Counted from the first letter of the stretch, positions 29,607 to 38,371 are shown. The stretch is DNA of 64,000 nucleotides from Halomonas beimenensis (GCF_002549795.1 NZ_CP021435.1:124001-188000); one strand, 5' to 3'. Program-made: numbers and translations. Notes: generated from the sequence alone by a model not told the origin.

Positions 29607-29992
29607 GCGGTTGGCGCGCCTACCTGGCGGTGGGCCTGGGCAGCGGCCTCGGTGCCCTGCTGCGCCACCTGGTGGCACAGGGGCTCTTCCACTGGCTGGG
29701 CAGTGCCTTCCTGTGGGGCACCCTGGCCGTCAACCTGCTCGGTTCCTGGCTGATTGCCGCCTTCGTGGCGCGGGCCTCCCATCGCCTCGTCGGCCGGGCG
29801 GCCCGCTGGCAGCCCTTCCTGGTGGCGGGGTTCTGCGGTGGCTTCACCACCTTCTCGCTGTTCGGCCTGGAGACCCTCTACCTGCTGCAGACGGCACGCC
29901 CGGCCCTCGCCCTTGGCTATGCGCTGGGCAATGTGCCGCTCTGGCTCGCCGCCGCCTGGCTGGGCCAGCGGGCCGGACGGCCGGCCCGCTGA
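29603..29992 (+). CDS. crcB: Fluoride exporter CrcB/Fluc, second of a pair
   Basis: A 129-residue Fluc paralogue of the preceding gene, with WGTLAVNLLGS and FCGGFTTFSLFGLET motifs. The second phenylalanine of GFTTFS, part of the fluoride path, is kept here but replaced by Val in the partner (GFTTVS), so the two subunits are not equivalent. The start overlaps the first crcB stop (ATGA). pgi is convergent, ending 9 bases away. Confidence 0.92.
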   Translation: MSGWRAYLAVGLGSGLGALLRHLVAQGLFHWLGSAFLWGTLAVNLLGSWLIAAFVARASHRLVGRAARWQPFLVAGFCGGFTTFSLFGLETLYLLQTARPALALGYALGNVPLWLAAAWLGQRAGRPAR

Positions 29993-30001
29993 CGCCGAGG
30001 C

Positions 30002-31645
30002 TCAGGACGAGGCCTTGCGTTTCTCGCGCTTGGCGGGCTTGGTCTCGACGGGTTCCGGCGCCGGGAAGTGCTCGCGAACCAGCTTCAGCAGCCCCTGGGT
30101 GGAGGCGTCGAAGTCCTGGCTGTGGGCGTCGAGGCGGCTGCTGATCTCGCCGGCGATGCGCTTGCCGAGCTGCACGCCCCACTGGTCGAAGGAGTTGATG
30201 TTCCAGATCACCCCCTGGACGAACACCTTGTGCTCGTAGAGCGCGATCAGCGCGCCGAGGTTCTTCGGCGTCAGCTCGTCGAGCAGCAGGGTGCTGGAGG
30301 GGCGGTTGCCCGGGCAGCTGTAGGGATCGAGCTCGCCGCCCTTCTGGCTGCCCTCCATGAAGGCGTTGGCCTGGGCCAGCATGTTGGTGAGCAGGGCGAA
30401 GTGGTGGTCCTCCATGCCCGGCTCGGGCTTGAGCGAGGCGATGAAGTCGATGGGCACGTAGCGGGTGCCCTGGTGGAGCAGCTGGAAGAAGGCGTGCTGG
30501 CCGTTGGAGCCGGTCTGGCCCCAGACGATGGGGCCGGTCTTGTAGTCCACCGGCCGGCCGAAGATGTCCACCGACTTGCCGTTGGACTCCATGTCGAGCT
30601 GCTGGAGGAAGGCCGGCAGCTGATGCAGGGCCTGGTCGTAGGGCACGATGGCCTGGGTCTCGGCGCCCTGGAAGTTGATGTACCAGATGCCGATCAGCGC
30701 CATCAGCACCGGCATGTTGGCCTCGTTGGGCGCGGTCAGGAAGTGCTGGTCCATCTCGTAGGCGCCCTGGAGCATCTCCAGGAAGCCGTCGAAGCCCACG
30801 GCGAGCGCGATGGGCAGGCCGATGGAGGACCACATGGAGTAGCGCCCGCCGACCCAGGCCCAGAACTCGAAGACGTTCTCCTCGCGGATGCCGAATTCCA
30901 TGGCCGCCTGGCGGTTGGTGGAGGCGGCGACGAAGTGGGCGCCCACGTCGGCGTCGGGGCCGGCGTGCTCGAGGAACCAGCGCCGCGCGGTCTTGGCGTT
31001 GAGCAGCGTCTCCTGGGTGGAGAAGGTCTTGGTGGAGACGATGAACAGGGTAGTGGCCGGGTCGAGGCGCGACAGCACCTTCTGGATGTGGGCGCCGTCG
31101 ACGTTGGAGACGAAGTGGAAGTTGAGCTCGGGATGGCGGTACTTGAGCAGCGCCCGGCAGGCCATGTTGGGGCCGAGGTCGGAGCCGCCGATGCCGATGT
31201 TGACCACGTCCTTGATGCGTTGGCCGTCGTGGCCCTTCCACTCGCCGCTGCGCACCGCCTCGGAGAAGCGCCGGAGCTGCTCCCGGGAGCGGTGGATCTC
31301 GGGCATGACGTCCTGGCCGTCGACCCACAGCGGGCCCTCGCCGAGGTTGCGCAGGGCGGTGTGCAGGACGGGGCGGTCCTCGGTGACGTTGATGATGTCG
31401 CCGGAGAACATCTGGGCACGGCGCTGGACCAGGGCGGAATGGTCGGCGAGCTCGAGCAGCTTGTCGAGCACCGCCCGGGAGATATGGTGCTTGGAGTAGT
31501 CGAGGAAGAGCCCGCCGACGCGCAGGCTCATGGTGTCGAAGCGCTGGGGGTCGGCGGCGAAGTAGTCGGCGATGCGATCGTTGGCGGTGTCGGCCTGGAG
31601 CCGTTTCAGGGCCTGCCAGGTGACGCTGCGGGTGAGCTGGAACAT
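30002..31645 (-). CDS. pgi: Glucose-6-phosphate isomerase
   Basis: A 547-residue enzyme interconverting glucose-6-phosphate and fructose-6-phosphate (E. coli 549). Signature regions are NIGIGGSDLGPNMACRAL, VSTKTFSTQETLLNA, GQTGSNGQHAFFQLLHQGT and the second PGI signature near FDQWGVQLGKRIAGEI. The C-terminus is lysine/arginine-rich. A GAGAGGA ribosome site precedes the ATG. It follows mgsA by 36 bases, suggesting a pyk-mgsA-pgi operon. Confidence 0.97.
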   Translation of the reverse strand: MFQLTRSVTWQALKRLQADTANDRIADYFAADPQRFDTMSLRVGGLFLDYSKHHISRAVLDKLLELADHSALVQRRAQMFSGDIINVTEDRPVLHTALRNLGEGPLWVDGQDVMPEIHRSREQLRRFSEAVRSGEWKGHDGQRIKDVVNIGIGGSDLGPNMACRALLKYRHPELNFHFVSNVDGAHIQKVLSRLDPATTLFIVSTKTFSTQETLLNAKTARRWFLEHAGPDADVGAHFVAASTNRQAAMEFGIREENVFEFWAWVGGRYSMWSSIGLPIALAVGFDGFLEMLQGAYEMDQHFLTAPNEANMPVLMALIGIWYINFQGAETQAIVPYDQALHQLPAFLQQLDMESNGKSVDIFGRPVDYKTGPIVWGQTGSNGQHAFFQLLHQGTRYVPIDFIASLKPEPGMEDHHFALLTNMLAQANAFMEGSQKGGELDPYSCPGNRPSSTLLLDELTPKNLGALIALYEHKVFVQGVIWNINSFDQWGVQLGKRIAGEISSRLDAHSQDFDASTQGLLKLVREHFPAPEPVETKPAKREKRKASS

Positions 31646-31681
31646 GCGGGGGTCCTCTCGTTTATCGTCCTGGCGGCCGGG

Positions 31682-32158
31682 TCAGCCGGTGCGCTCCGAG
31701 ATCCAGCCGCCGCCATCGGGGATGGCCATCTCGTAGTCGCGGTCGAGCCAGGGAGAGCTCAGCAGGAAGTCGGCGCTGGCCGGGTTGCAGGCCACGGGCA
31801 GGTTCCACAGGGCGGCCAGGCGCAACAGGGCCTTGACGTCGGGGTCGTGAGGCTGGGGCGCGAAGGGGTCCCAGAAGAACACCAGCAGGTCCAGGGTCTG
31901 CTCGGCGATGCGGGCGCCGATCTGCTGGTCGCCCCCCAGCGGGCCGCTCATCAACGGCTCCACCTCCTGCCCCGGGGTGTCGGCGAGGCGACGCGCGGTG
32001 GTGCCGGTGCCGGTCAGGCGGTGGCGAGACAGGGTCTCCCGCCAGCGTCCCGCCCACTCCAGCATCTCGTCCTTCTTCCCGTCGTGGGCGATTAGGGCGA
32101 TGCGCTTGTGGCTCGGGAGGGTGCGGCGGGCGTCCCGCCGCGGGCGTGTATCACTCAT
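31682..32158 (-). CDS. mgsA: Methylglyoxal synthase
   Basis: A 158-residue enzyme converting dihydroxyacetone phosphate to methylglyoxal and phosphate, a bypass of lower glycolysis. Family motifs are [36 protein letters not shown] (with the catalytic aspartate) and [20 protein letters not shown]. Length matches E. coli MgsA (152). It overlaps the pyk stop by 8 bases, so synthesis is coupled to pyruvate kinase. Confidence 0.95.
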   Translation of the reverse strand: MSDTRPRRDARRTLPSHKRIALIAHDGKKDEMLEWAGRWRETLSRHRLTGTGTTARRLADTPGQEVEPLMSGPLGGDQQIGARIAEQTLDLLVFFWDPFAPQPHDPDVKALLRLAALWNLPVACNPASADFLLSSPWLDRDYEMAIPDGGGWISERTG

Positions 32159-33617
32159 GATGCGTTTCCACTGCGAGGATCCTCAGGGTGTTGGTGCCGC
32201 CATGGGCGTTCATGTGATCGCCCCGGGTGAGGATGACGTGATCGCCCGGCACGGCGATGCCCTGGGTTACCACCCGCTCCAGGGCCCGGTCGTTGAGCTC
32301 GGCGGCCGTCATGTCGCTGGTGTCGAAGGGCAGCGAGATGACCCCACGATACAGCGCCATGCGTCGCTGGGCGACGGGATTGTGGGCCAGCCCGACGATC
32401 GGCAGCCGCGAGCGGATCCGCGAGGCGATCAGCGGCGTGTAGCCGGTGGCGGTCATGCAGGCGATGGCCGCCACCCCGGTGAGGTGGTTGGCGGCGTACA
32501 TCGCCGACAGGGCGATGGTCTCGTCGATGCGCTCGAAGCCCTCGTGGATGCGGTGGCTCGACTCCTGGGCGATGCGCTCGCGCTCGGCGCCCAGACAGAC
32601 CCGGGCCATGGCCTCCACGGTCTCCACCGGGAAGTCGCCGGCGGCGGTCTCGGCGGAGAGCATCACCGCGTCGGTGGCGTCGAGCACGGCGTTGGCCACG
32701 TCGAACACCTCGGCCCGGGTGGGCAGCGGGGCCTCGATCATCGACTCCATCATCTGGGTGGCCGTGATCACCGCCCGGTTGTGGCTGCGGGCATGCTTGA
32801 TGATGCGCTTCTGGGTGCCGATCAGCTTCTCGTCGCCGATCTCCACGCCCAGGTCGCCCCGGGCGACCATCACCGCCTCGCTGGCCTCGATGATGGCATC
32901 GAGGGTGGCATCACTGGCCACCGCCTCGGCGCGCTCCAGCTTGGCCACCAGGCCGATTTCCTTGCCGGCGTCCCCCAGCAGCTCGCGGGCCTCGTGCATG
33001 TCGGCGGCGCTGCGCGGGAAGGACACCGCCAGGTAGTCCACGCCGATGGCCACGGCGGTCTCCAGGTCGGCCCTGTCCTTGTCGGTCAGCGCCGGGGCCG
33101 AGAGGCCGCCGCCCTGCTTGTTGATGCCCTTGTTGTTGGACAGCTCGCCGCCCACCACCACGGTGGTGTGGATGGCGCTGCCCTCGACCCGGGCGACGTC
33201 GAGCACCACCCGGCCGTCGTCGAGCAGCAGGCGGTCGCCGGCGGCCACGTCGGAGGCCAGCGCCTTGTAGTCGCAGCCCACCCGCTCGGCGTCCCCGGCC
33301 TCGGCGTCGAGGGCCACGTCGATGACGAAGGGCGCGCCCTCGGCGAGGCTGACCTTGCCGTCGGAGAAGCGGGCGATGCGGATCTTGGGCCCCTGGAGAT
33401 CGCCCAGGGCGGCGACGCTGCGGCCCAGGCGATCGGCGATCTCGCGCACCGCGGCGAGCCGGCGGCGATGGTCGTCCGCCGAGCCGTGGGAGAAGTTCAG
33501 GCGCACCACGTCGACGCCGGCGGCGATCATCCGCTCAAGCACGCCCTCCCGGTCGCTGGCGGGGCCCAGGGTGGCGACGATCTTGGTGCGGCGGACGGGG
33601 GCGGGATGATGCGGCAT
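32151..33617 (-). CDS. pyk: Pyruvate kinase
   Basis: A 488-residue glycolytic kinase transferring phosphate from phosphoenolpyruvate to ADP. Motifs include [24 protein letters not shown], the metal/substrate site VAKLERAEA and [13 protein letters not shown]. The ATG at 33617 with AGGAGA just upstream is preferred to an in-frame ATG 18 codons earlier. It is divergent from gap and probably first in a pyk-mgsA-pgi unit under a palindromic operator. Confidence 0.95.
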   Translation of the reverse strand: MPHHPAPVRRTKIVATLGPASDREGVLERMIAAGVDVVRLNFSHGSADDHRRRLAAVREIADRLGRSVAALGDLQGPKIRIARFSDGKVSLAEGAPFVIDVALDAEAGDAERVGCDYKALASDVAAGDRLLLDDGRVVLDVARVEGSAIHTTVVVGGELSNNKGINKQGGGLSAPALTDKDRADLETAVAIGVDYLAVSFPRSAADMHEARELLGDAGKEIGLVAKLERAEAVASDATLDAIIEASEAVMVARGDLGVEIGDEKLIGTQKRIIKHARSHNRAVITATQMMESMIEAPLPTRAEVFDVANAVLDATDAVMLSAETAAGDFPVETVEAMARVCLGAERERIAQESSHRIHEGFERIDETIALSAMYAANHLTGVAAIACMTATGYTPLIASRIRSRLPIVGLAHNPVAQRRMALYRGVISLPFDTSDMTAAELNDRALERVVTQGIAVPGDHVILTRGDHMNAHGGTNTLRILAVETHHE

Positions 33618-33677
33618 GCCGGTGTCTCCTGTGGGGATCTCGAGGCTTGGGTAGAGATGACGATAGCGCATTAGTGG

Positions 33678-33708
33678 TGATATTACGAAATATCAGCGCT
33701 GCAACCAA
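33678..33708 (-). promoter_or_regulatory. pyk promoter with overlapping HexR-like palindrome
   Basis: On the minus strand TTGGTT (33703-33708) and TAATAT (33680-33685) form a promoter with a 17-base spacer, about 55 bases before pyk. A perfect palindrome, TGATATT-ACGA-AATATCA (33678-33695), covers the -10, the expected place for a repressor. The sequence AGTGGTGATATTACGAAA resembles a second site at 33806. Confidence 0.55.
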
Positions 33709-33805
33709 AGTCTAAGGCGTGCCGGTGGGCGAGGCCGGAAAGAGGGTGGAATCCTTTTTACTCAATGCATTCCATGATCGTGGCGGATCACGAAAGACGC
33801 TCTAA

Positions 33806-33823
33806 TGTTGTAAAATTACGAAA
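33806..33823 (+). promoter_or_regulatory. HexR-like operator on the gap side
   Basis: TGTTGTAAAATTACGAAA agrees at 12 of 15 positions with the HexR consensus as I recall it (TGTAATwwwATTACA) and shares 14 of 18 bases with the site at 33673-33690 near pyk. HexR is the KDPG-responsive regulator of central carbon genes such as gap and pyk in many gammaproteobacteria. Binding is inferred. Confidence 0.45.
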
Positions 33824-33980
33824 AAAGTCTTGTCTCCTGCCCTGTCCTGGGCCACATTGAGGGAAACGCGAGCCGTCGGCCCACGAGCTTGATCCCCGTC
33901 CGGTGGTCCAAGGGGGTGCCGTCCCGGCTCGGCCCGCATCATTTCCTGCAAGACGGCAACTGGTTCGAGAGGTAGACGCC

Positions 33981-34979
33981 ATGACGCTCAAGATCGCCAT
34001 CAACGGCTTCGGTCGCATCGGACGCAACGTGTTTCGGGCCCTGTACGAGGGCGGTTATCGCGATCGGGTGCAGGTCGTCGCCATCAACGACCTCGGCGAC
34101 CCGGCCCTTAACGCTCACCTGCTGCGCCACGACACCGTGCACGGCCGCTTTCCCTTCGACGTCGGCCATGACGAGAGCAGCCTCACCGTGGACGGCGACC
34201 GCATCGAGATCCTTTCCGAGCGCGACCCGGCGGCACTGCCCTGGGCACGCCTCGACGTGGACCTGGTCATGGAATGCACCGGCCTGTTCACCAAGCGGGC
34301 CGACGCCGCCAAGCATCTCGAGGCGGGCGCCGGCCAGGTGCTGATCTCGGCGCCGAGCCCGGACGCCGATGCCACCGTGGTCTTCGGGGTCAACGAGGAC
34401 GTGCTCACGCCCGAGCACAAGGTGGTCTCCAACGCCTCCTGCACCACCAACTGCCTGGCGCCGGTGGCCAAGGTGCTGCATGAGACGGTCGGCATCGAGA
34501 ACGGCCTGATGACCACGGTGCACGCCTACACCAACGACCAGAACCTGTCCGACGTCTACCACAAGGACCCCTACCGGGCCCGCAGCGCGACCCACTCCAT
34601 GATCCCGACCAAGACCGGGGCCGCGGCGGCGGTGGGGCTGGTGCTGCCCGAACTGGCCGGCAGGTTCGATGGCCTGGCGGTGCGCGTGCCGGTGATCAAT
34701 GTCTCGCTGGTGGACCTGACCTTCACCGCGAGCCGCGACACCACCAGGGAGGAGGTCAACGCCATCGTCGCCGAGGCCGCCCAGGCCTCGCCGGTACTGT
34801 CGGTGAACGCCCAGCCGCTGGTGTCCATCGACTTCAATCACGACGCCAACTCCTCGACCTTCGACAGCAACCATACCCGGGTGAACGGTCGACTGGTGAA
34901 GGTCATGGCCTGGTACGACAACGAGTGGGGCTTCTCCAACCGCATGCTGGACACCGCCCTGGCCATGCACGCCGCCTGA
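33981..34979 (+). CDS. gap: Glyceraldehyde-3-phosphate dehydrogenase, type I
   Basis: A 332-residue NAD-type dehydrogenase. It has the Rossmann start [17 protein letters not shown], the acidic NAD-selecting residue in VVAINDLGD (Asp37), the catalytic Cys154 in [12 protein letters not shown] and the NEWGFSNRM motif near the end. It oxidises glyceraldehyde-3-phosphate to 1,3-bisphosphoglycerate. A GAGAGGT ribosome site precedes the ATG. It is divergent from pyk and stands alone before a terminator. Confidence 0.96.
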   Translation: MTLKIAINGFGRIGRNVFRALYEGGYRDRVQVVAINDLGDPALNAHLLRHDTVHGRFPFDVGHDESSLTVDGDRIEILSERDPAALPWARLDVDLVMECTGLFTKRADAAKHLEAGAGQVLISAPSPDADATVVFGVNEDVLTPEHKVVSNASCTTNCLAPVAKVLHETVGIENGLMTTVHAYTNDQNLSDVYHKDPYRARSATHSMIPTKTGAAAAVGLVLPELAGRFDGLAVRVPVINVSLVDLTFTASRDTTREEVNAIVAEAAQASPVLSVNAQPLVSIDFNHDANSSTFDSNHTRVNGRLVKVMAWYDNEWGFSNRMLDTALAMHAA

Positions 34980-35003
34980 CGCGGTACGCGTGGTGTCATC
35001 GAG

Positions 35004-35032
35004 CGACGCCGGGCCCCGCGGGCCCGGCGTCG
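35004..35032. terminator. Terminator between convergent gap and the dipeptidase gene
   Basis: CGACGCCGGGCC and its complement form a perfect 12-bp stem with a 5-base loop, 24 bases after the gap stop. There is no long T-run; it can serve both strands. Confidence 0.6.
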
Positions 35033-35049
35033 TCGTGTCTGGGCTCTGC

Positions 35050-35793
35050 CTAGAGGCCGCGCCGCCAGCGGCTCTCCAACGTCACCGGCTCCGTGGGGCC
35101 ATAGTGCGCCTCGGCCTGGCCGCCGTAATGCGCCCAGAGCGGATCACCGAAGTCGAAGTGCCACCACTCGCTGGGCAGGTTGGTGAAGCCCTGGCTGCGC
35201 ATGGCGTGATAGAGGCGCCGCCGGTTGTCGCGGGCGCGGCGCTGGGTCTCGTCGGGGGCCTCCAGGGGCTCCAGGGCGGCGGTGTGCGAGGCCGGGGCGG
35301 CCTCGTCGAAGAGGGTGCCCATCGGCAGCGGCAGTCCGTCGGGGTCGCACAGGGTGACGTCCACGGCGCCGCCGGTGAGATGGGGGCTGGGGGCCTCGGG
35401 GTCGCGGCTGGGCAGGGCGACGAACTCCCGGGTTCGGGCTTCCAGGGTCGCCTCGTCCAGGCTCGGGTGGCGTTCACGGATCGCTTCCTGGAGCGTCTCG
35501 AAGAGATGCTGCTGCACCCGCCAGGGCCGCCAGCCGTCCAGCACCAGCAGGCTCAGGCCCTCGGGCAGGGCTCGGGCCACCGCCAGCAGCCGTCGGTAGA
35601 CGCCCTCGCGCACATGGCACTCATTGACCGCGCCGGGCACGCCGAGCCGGGAGTAGGCGGGGTAGGCCCCCAGGGGCGGCGGTGCCAGGCTCACCGGGAC
35701 CAGGGGTTCGTGACACTCGCGGATGGGCAGGCGGGCCATCGCCGACCAGTCCGGCTCGGGCAGGTGGGGAATCGGAGGCAAGGGAGCGGGCAT
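35050..35793 (-). CDS. D-alanyl-D-alanine dipeptidase, VanX/DdpX family (M15D)
   Basis: A 247-residue zinc peptidase. Zinc ligands are predicted as His138 and Asp145 in SPHLTGGAVDVTL and His212 in SEWWHFDFG; Glu209 is the general base. Such enzymes cut D-Ala-D-Ala, either for peptidoglycan turnover (DdpX) or glycopeptide resistance (VanX). Without vanH/vanA neighbours or a signal peptide, a housekeeping turnover role is more likely. The open frame runs far upstream through repeats; the ATG at 35793 is where conserved sequence begins. Confidence 0.85.
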   Translation of the reverse strand: MPAPLPPIPHLPEPDWSAMARLPIRECHEPLVPVSLAPPPLGAYPAYSRLGVPGAVNECHVREGVYRRLLAVARALPEGLSLLVLDGWRPWRVQQHLFETLQEAIRERHPSLDEATLEARTREFVALPSRDPEAPSPHLTGGAVDVTLCDPDGLPLPMGTLFDEAAPASHTAALEPLEAPDETQRRARDNRRRLYHAMRSQGFTNLPSEWWHFDFGDPLWAHYGGQAEAHYGPTEPVTLESRWRRGL

Positions 35794-35971
35794 GGCGATC
35801 TCGCGACGGGCGGAGGGGTTGCGTTCATTACAGCAGCAACGGCCCGTCGCGAGGAAGCCGTCCCTGCCATCGAGCACGAATCGAACCTGTCGGTGGTGGG
35901 TCCGTGGGCGAGAAAGCGCTGGCACTCGCGCCGAGGGCCTGCCGGGCAGCCGACGTCCTGCCGTGGAGACG

Positions 35972-35996
35972 AAAAAAGCCACCCTCGGGGTGGCTT
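35972..35996 (-). terminator. Duplicate terminator copy downstream of ssrA
   Basis: AAGCCACCC pairs with GGGTGGCTT around a 3-base loop, followed on the minus strand by a T-run. It is an exact copy of the ssrA terminator, 130 bases further on, with no gene of its own. Confidence 0.75.
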
Positions 35997-36101
35997 CTCT
36001 CTGGCGTTGGGGCGGCGGGAATCGAACCCCTGGGTGTCGAGAAAGCGCCGGCACTCGCTGGCGAGGCTCTCCCGGGCAAACGACGTCCTGCCGTGGAGAC
36101 G

Positions 36102-36126
36102 AAAAAAGCCACCCTCGGGGTGGCTT
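36102..36126 (-). terminator. ssrA (tmRNA) terminator
   Basis: A 9-bp perfect stem AAGCCACCC/GGGTGGCTT with a 3-base loop and a following T-run on the minus strand, starting 12 bases after the tmRNA CCA end. Confidence 0.85.
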
Positions 36127-36137
36127 TTCTCTGGAGT

Positions 36138-36517
36138 TGGTGGAGGCGGCGGGAATCGAACCCGCGTCCGCCGGCACTCGCCCATCGGCTCTACATGCTT
36201 AGTTCCGTCTTTTGCTTTAACGCCACTGGCTCCGACGGGCAGGATCCAGAGACGCGATTCCTCTAAGTTTTAACGGCTGACGCGAGGACGGAGCCAGCCG
36301 CGATCCCATCAGTCTTGGCTCGTATCCCCTCCGTGATGAATGGGCACATCACTTCGGGGCCGGGCTAGAAGCTAGCGGCGTTTAAGCTGCCAGCGCGCCC
36401 TGAGCGTAGTTGTCGTCGTTTGCGACTATTTAATCGTGATGTTGGATTTACGAGATACATCACGCTCTCGGCATGCACCTCAGGGGTTGTCACCGGCGTC
36501 GAAGCCATGTCGCCCCC
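36138..36517 (-). ncRNA. ssrA: Transfer-messenger RNA (tmRNA)
   Basis: A 380-nucleotide tmRNA that rescues stalled ribosomes and tags truncated proteins. The tRNA-like ends pair: 5' GGGGGCG with the 3' CGCCTCC before ACCA, seven pairs with one G-U. The T-arm GCGGG-TTCGATT-CCCGC is perfect. The resume reading frame (36382-36423, minus strand) encodes the tag ANDDNYAQGALAA followed by TAA. CCA is encoded at 36138-36140. smpB, its protein partner, ends 43 bases upstream on the same strand. Confidence 0.96.
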
Positions 36518-36560
36518 TTAACGCTAGCCATCTTATCAGGATGGCTGTCGGTATGACACC

Positions 36561-37052
36561 TCAGGCACGGTTTTGTTCGCGCATGATCCGGCCCTTCTGT
36601 CGCTGCCAGTCGCGATCCTTCTCGGTGGCGCGCTTGTCGTGAAGCTTCTTGCCGGACACCAGGGCCAGCTCGCACTTCACCTTGTTGCCCTTCCAGTAGA
36701 GCTTCAGCGGCACGCAGGTGTGCCCCTTGTCCTGGGTGCGCGAGAAGATCTTGGCGATCTCCTTCTTGTGCAGCAGCAGCTTGCGGGTCCGCGTCGGGTC
36801 GGCGACCTCATGGGTGCTGGTGGTATTGAGCGGCGTGACATGGCTGCCCAGCAGCCAGGCCTCGCCGTTCTTGACCAGGATGTAGGTGTCGGTCAGCTGT
36901 GCCTTGCCGGCGCGCAGGCTCTTGACCTCCCAGCCGGCCAGGGCCAGCCCGGCCTCGAAGGTCTCGTTGATGTGGTACTCGAAACGCGCCTTCTTGTTGA
37001 GGGCGATGACGTTGCTGCCGGGACCCTTGCCCTTGCCTTTCTTGTTGGCCAT
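36561..37052 (-). CDS. smpB: SsrA-binding protein SmpB
   Basis: A 163-residue protein that binds tmRNA and delivers it to stalled ribosomes. Hallmarks are [37 protein letters not shown] and the C-terminal [20 protein letters not shown] basic tail that enters the mRNA channel. The ATG at 37052 begins [10 protein letters not shown]; a longer form from 37118 is not conserved. It lies directly before ssrA and is divergent from ratA. Confidence 0.96.
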   Translation of the reverse strand: MANKKGKGKGPGSNVIALNKKARFEYHINETFEAGLALAGWEVKSLRAGKAQLTDTYILVKNGEAWLLGSHVTPLNTTSTHEVADPTRTRKLLLHKKEIAKIFSRTQDKGHTCVPLKLYWKGNKVKCELALVSGKKLHDKRATEKDRDWQRQKGRIMREQNRA

Positions 37053-37179
37053 GGAACCTCGTGTCTGTCTTGCCGGTGGCGGCCTGCCCCTCCGATATGG
37101 GGGGAAGCGTGATACCATTCAAGGCCGAAATAACCGCTCATGATACGCCCTGGGCCCCTTGAAGTCAGCGGAGAGGTCA

Positions 37180-37623
37180 ATGCCAACGGTCAATCGGTCC
37201 GCCCTGGTGCGGCACACCCCCCAGGAAATGTTCGATCTGGTCAACGATTTCGAGCGCTACCCCGAGTTCCTGCCGGGCTGTCGCCATGCCCGCCTGATCG
37301 AGCGTGACGACGTCCACCTGATCGGCGAGATGACCCTGGGGCGGGCCGGCATCGAGCAGAGCTTCACCACCCGCAACGACCTCCACGAGCCCGAGCGCAT
37401 CGAGCTGTCGCTGGTCAAGGGACCGTTCAAGCGGCTGCGGGGCCGCTGGCTGTTCCTGCCCATGGGAGAGAACGCCTGCAAGGTGAGCCTGGAGATGGAG
37501 TTCGAGTTCGCCAGCCGTCTGCTGGGGATGGCCTTCGGCAAGCTGTTCCAGCAGGTGGCCGGGCAACTGGTGGACGCCTTCACCCGCCGTGCCGACCAGC
37601 TCTATGGCCATGGACGCTACTGA
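37180..37623 (+). CDS. ratA: RatA family protein (COQ10/START domain)
   Basis: A 147-residue START-like lipid-binding protein of the RatA/YfjG family. The core YPEFLPGCRHARLIER and FPxNDFERYPEF-like N-terminus (HTPQEMFDLVNDFERYPEF) are typical. Two roles are reported for the family: blocking ribosomal subunit joining in E. coli and binding ubiquinone like COQ10. The ATG at 37180 has a GGAGAGGT site upstream. It overlaps rnfH, and is divergent from smpB, the conserved arrangement. Confidence 0.9.
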   Translation: MPTVNRSALVRHTPQEMFDLVNDFERYPEFLPGCRHARLIERDDVHLIGEMTLGRAGIEQSFTTRNDLHEPERIELSLVKGPFKRLRGRWLFLPMGENACKVSLEMEFEFASRLLGMAFGKLFQQVAGQLVDAFTRRADQLYGHGRY

Positions 37624-37933
37624 GACCCCGGAAATCACCGTCGAGGTGGCCTTCGCCCTGCCGCACAAGCAGCGCATCGTCGAGCTGACGGTGCCCCAGG
37701 GCACCACGCCTCGTCAGGCGGTCGCCATGGCCCGGCTGGAGGAGCACTTCCCGGAGCTGCCGGCCGCGACCTTCACCGAGGCCGACCTGGGGATCTTCGG
37801 CAAGGCGCTGCGTGACCCGGACCGCCAGGCGCTGCGAGCGGGGGATCGCGTGGAGGTCTACCGGCCGCTTAAGGTCGACCCCAAGGCGGCGCGGGCGGCC
37901 AGGGCCGCCCGCGCCGGCAGGAAAGGGGCATAG
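37604..37933 (+). CDS. rnfH: RnfH family protein (ubiquitin-like fold)
   Basis: A 109-residue beta-grasp protein of the RnfH/YfjF (RatB) family. Core segments EITVEVAFALPHKQRIVELTVPQG and LRAGDRVEVYRPLKVDPKAARAARA match the family. It overlaps the end of ratA; two in-frame ATGs (37604 and 37610) are equally plausible and neither has a clear ribosome site, suggesting coupling to ratA. The biochemical role is not established. Confidence 0.88.
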   Translation: MAMDATETPEITVEVAFALPHKQRIVELTVPQGTTPRQAVAMARLEEHFPELPAATFTEADLGIFGKALRDPDRQALRAGDRVEVYRPLKVDPKAARAARAARAGRKGA

Positions 37934-37945
37934 CCCGGTGACCGC

Positions 37946-38371
37946 CTACTCGTCGTCCGGGGCGAGGGTGTCCAGCAGGTTGCCGCGTCCTTCGTCGGTC
38001 GTCTCGGTAGGGCCGATGCCGCGCTCGGAGATCAGGGCCGGCGGCCGGGAGAAGTCGCCATGGCGTTCGATGCTTGCCAGGCGGTTGCCGTCGAAGGTCA
38101 GGGTCAGGCGGCGCTGCTCGACGCCGTCATAGGCCTGGTCCAGGCGGTAGAGGTAGTCCCATTCGTCGGCCGCGAAGGGCGCCTCCAGCAGGGGGCTGCC
38201 CATCAGGTCGATGACCTGCTGGCGGGTCATGCCGGGCTGCAGTCGCTCGGCCATCGCCGGAGTCACCAGGTTGCCCTGGGCCAGGTCGCGCTTGTAGACG
38301 CCGAAGTAGCTGCAACCGCTGATCAGGGTCAGGGCAAGGGAAAGGGTGACTATTCTGCTCAGCTTTTGCAT
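37946..38371 (-). CDS. bamE: Outer-membrane assembly lipoprotein BamE (SmpA/OmlA)
   Basis: A 141-residue lipoprotein of the BAM complex, which inserts beta-barrel proteins into the outer membrane. The signal peptide ends in the lipobox LISGC with the acylated cysteine at residue 20, followed by SYFGVYKRDLAQGNLV. The SmpA/OmlA fold is seen in PGMTRQQVIDLMGSPLL and the DEWDYLYRL strand. Longer than E. coli BamE (113) through a C-terminal acidic tail. It is divergent from fur, as in Pseudomonas. Confidence 0.95.
   Translation of the reverse strand: MQKLSRIVTLSLALTLISGCSYFGVYKRDLAQGNLVTPAMAERLQPGMTRQQVIDLMGSPLLEAPFAADEWDYLYRLDQAYDGVEQRRLTLTFDGNRLASIERHGDFSRPPALISERGIGPTETTDEGRGNLLDTLAPDDE

Larger units (their letters stand above)
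33618..33980. other. pyk-gap divergent intergenic region
   Basis: This 363-base gap holds no gene. Its content is regulatory: the pyk promoter and palindrome at 33678-33708, a HexR-like site at 33806-33823 and an AT-rich patch at 33750-33835. No confident gap promoter could be called. Confidence 0.6.
35794..36137. repeat. Degenerate tandem duplications of the tmRNA 3' end and terminator
   Basis: This gap has no gene but a repeat with about 130-base period. A 46-base segment is identical at 35951-35996 and 36081-36126 (ends CGACGTCCTG...GTGGCTT) and includes an intrinsic terminator. GAGAAAGCGC recurs at 35910 and 36039. The tmRNA T-arm segment GGCGGCGGGAATCGAACCC at 36145-36163 is copied exactly at 36011-36029. 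So a broken tmRNA 3' end plus terminator lies beside the functional one. Confidence 0.8.

Noticed and set aside
25925..29782. Open frame of 1285 codons on the minus strand across hemY, the channel gene and crcB
   Set aside because: Composition is Arg/Gly/Pro-rich shadow sequence and it crosses several real genes on both strands.
36001..36035. A second tRNA or tmRNA gene at the T-arm copy
   Set aside because: Only the T-loop and part of the stem are present, the 5-bp T stem is broken and no acceptor partner exists; kept as a repeat remnant.
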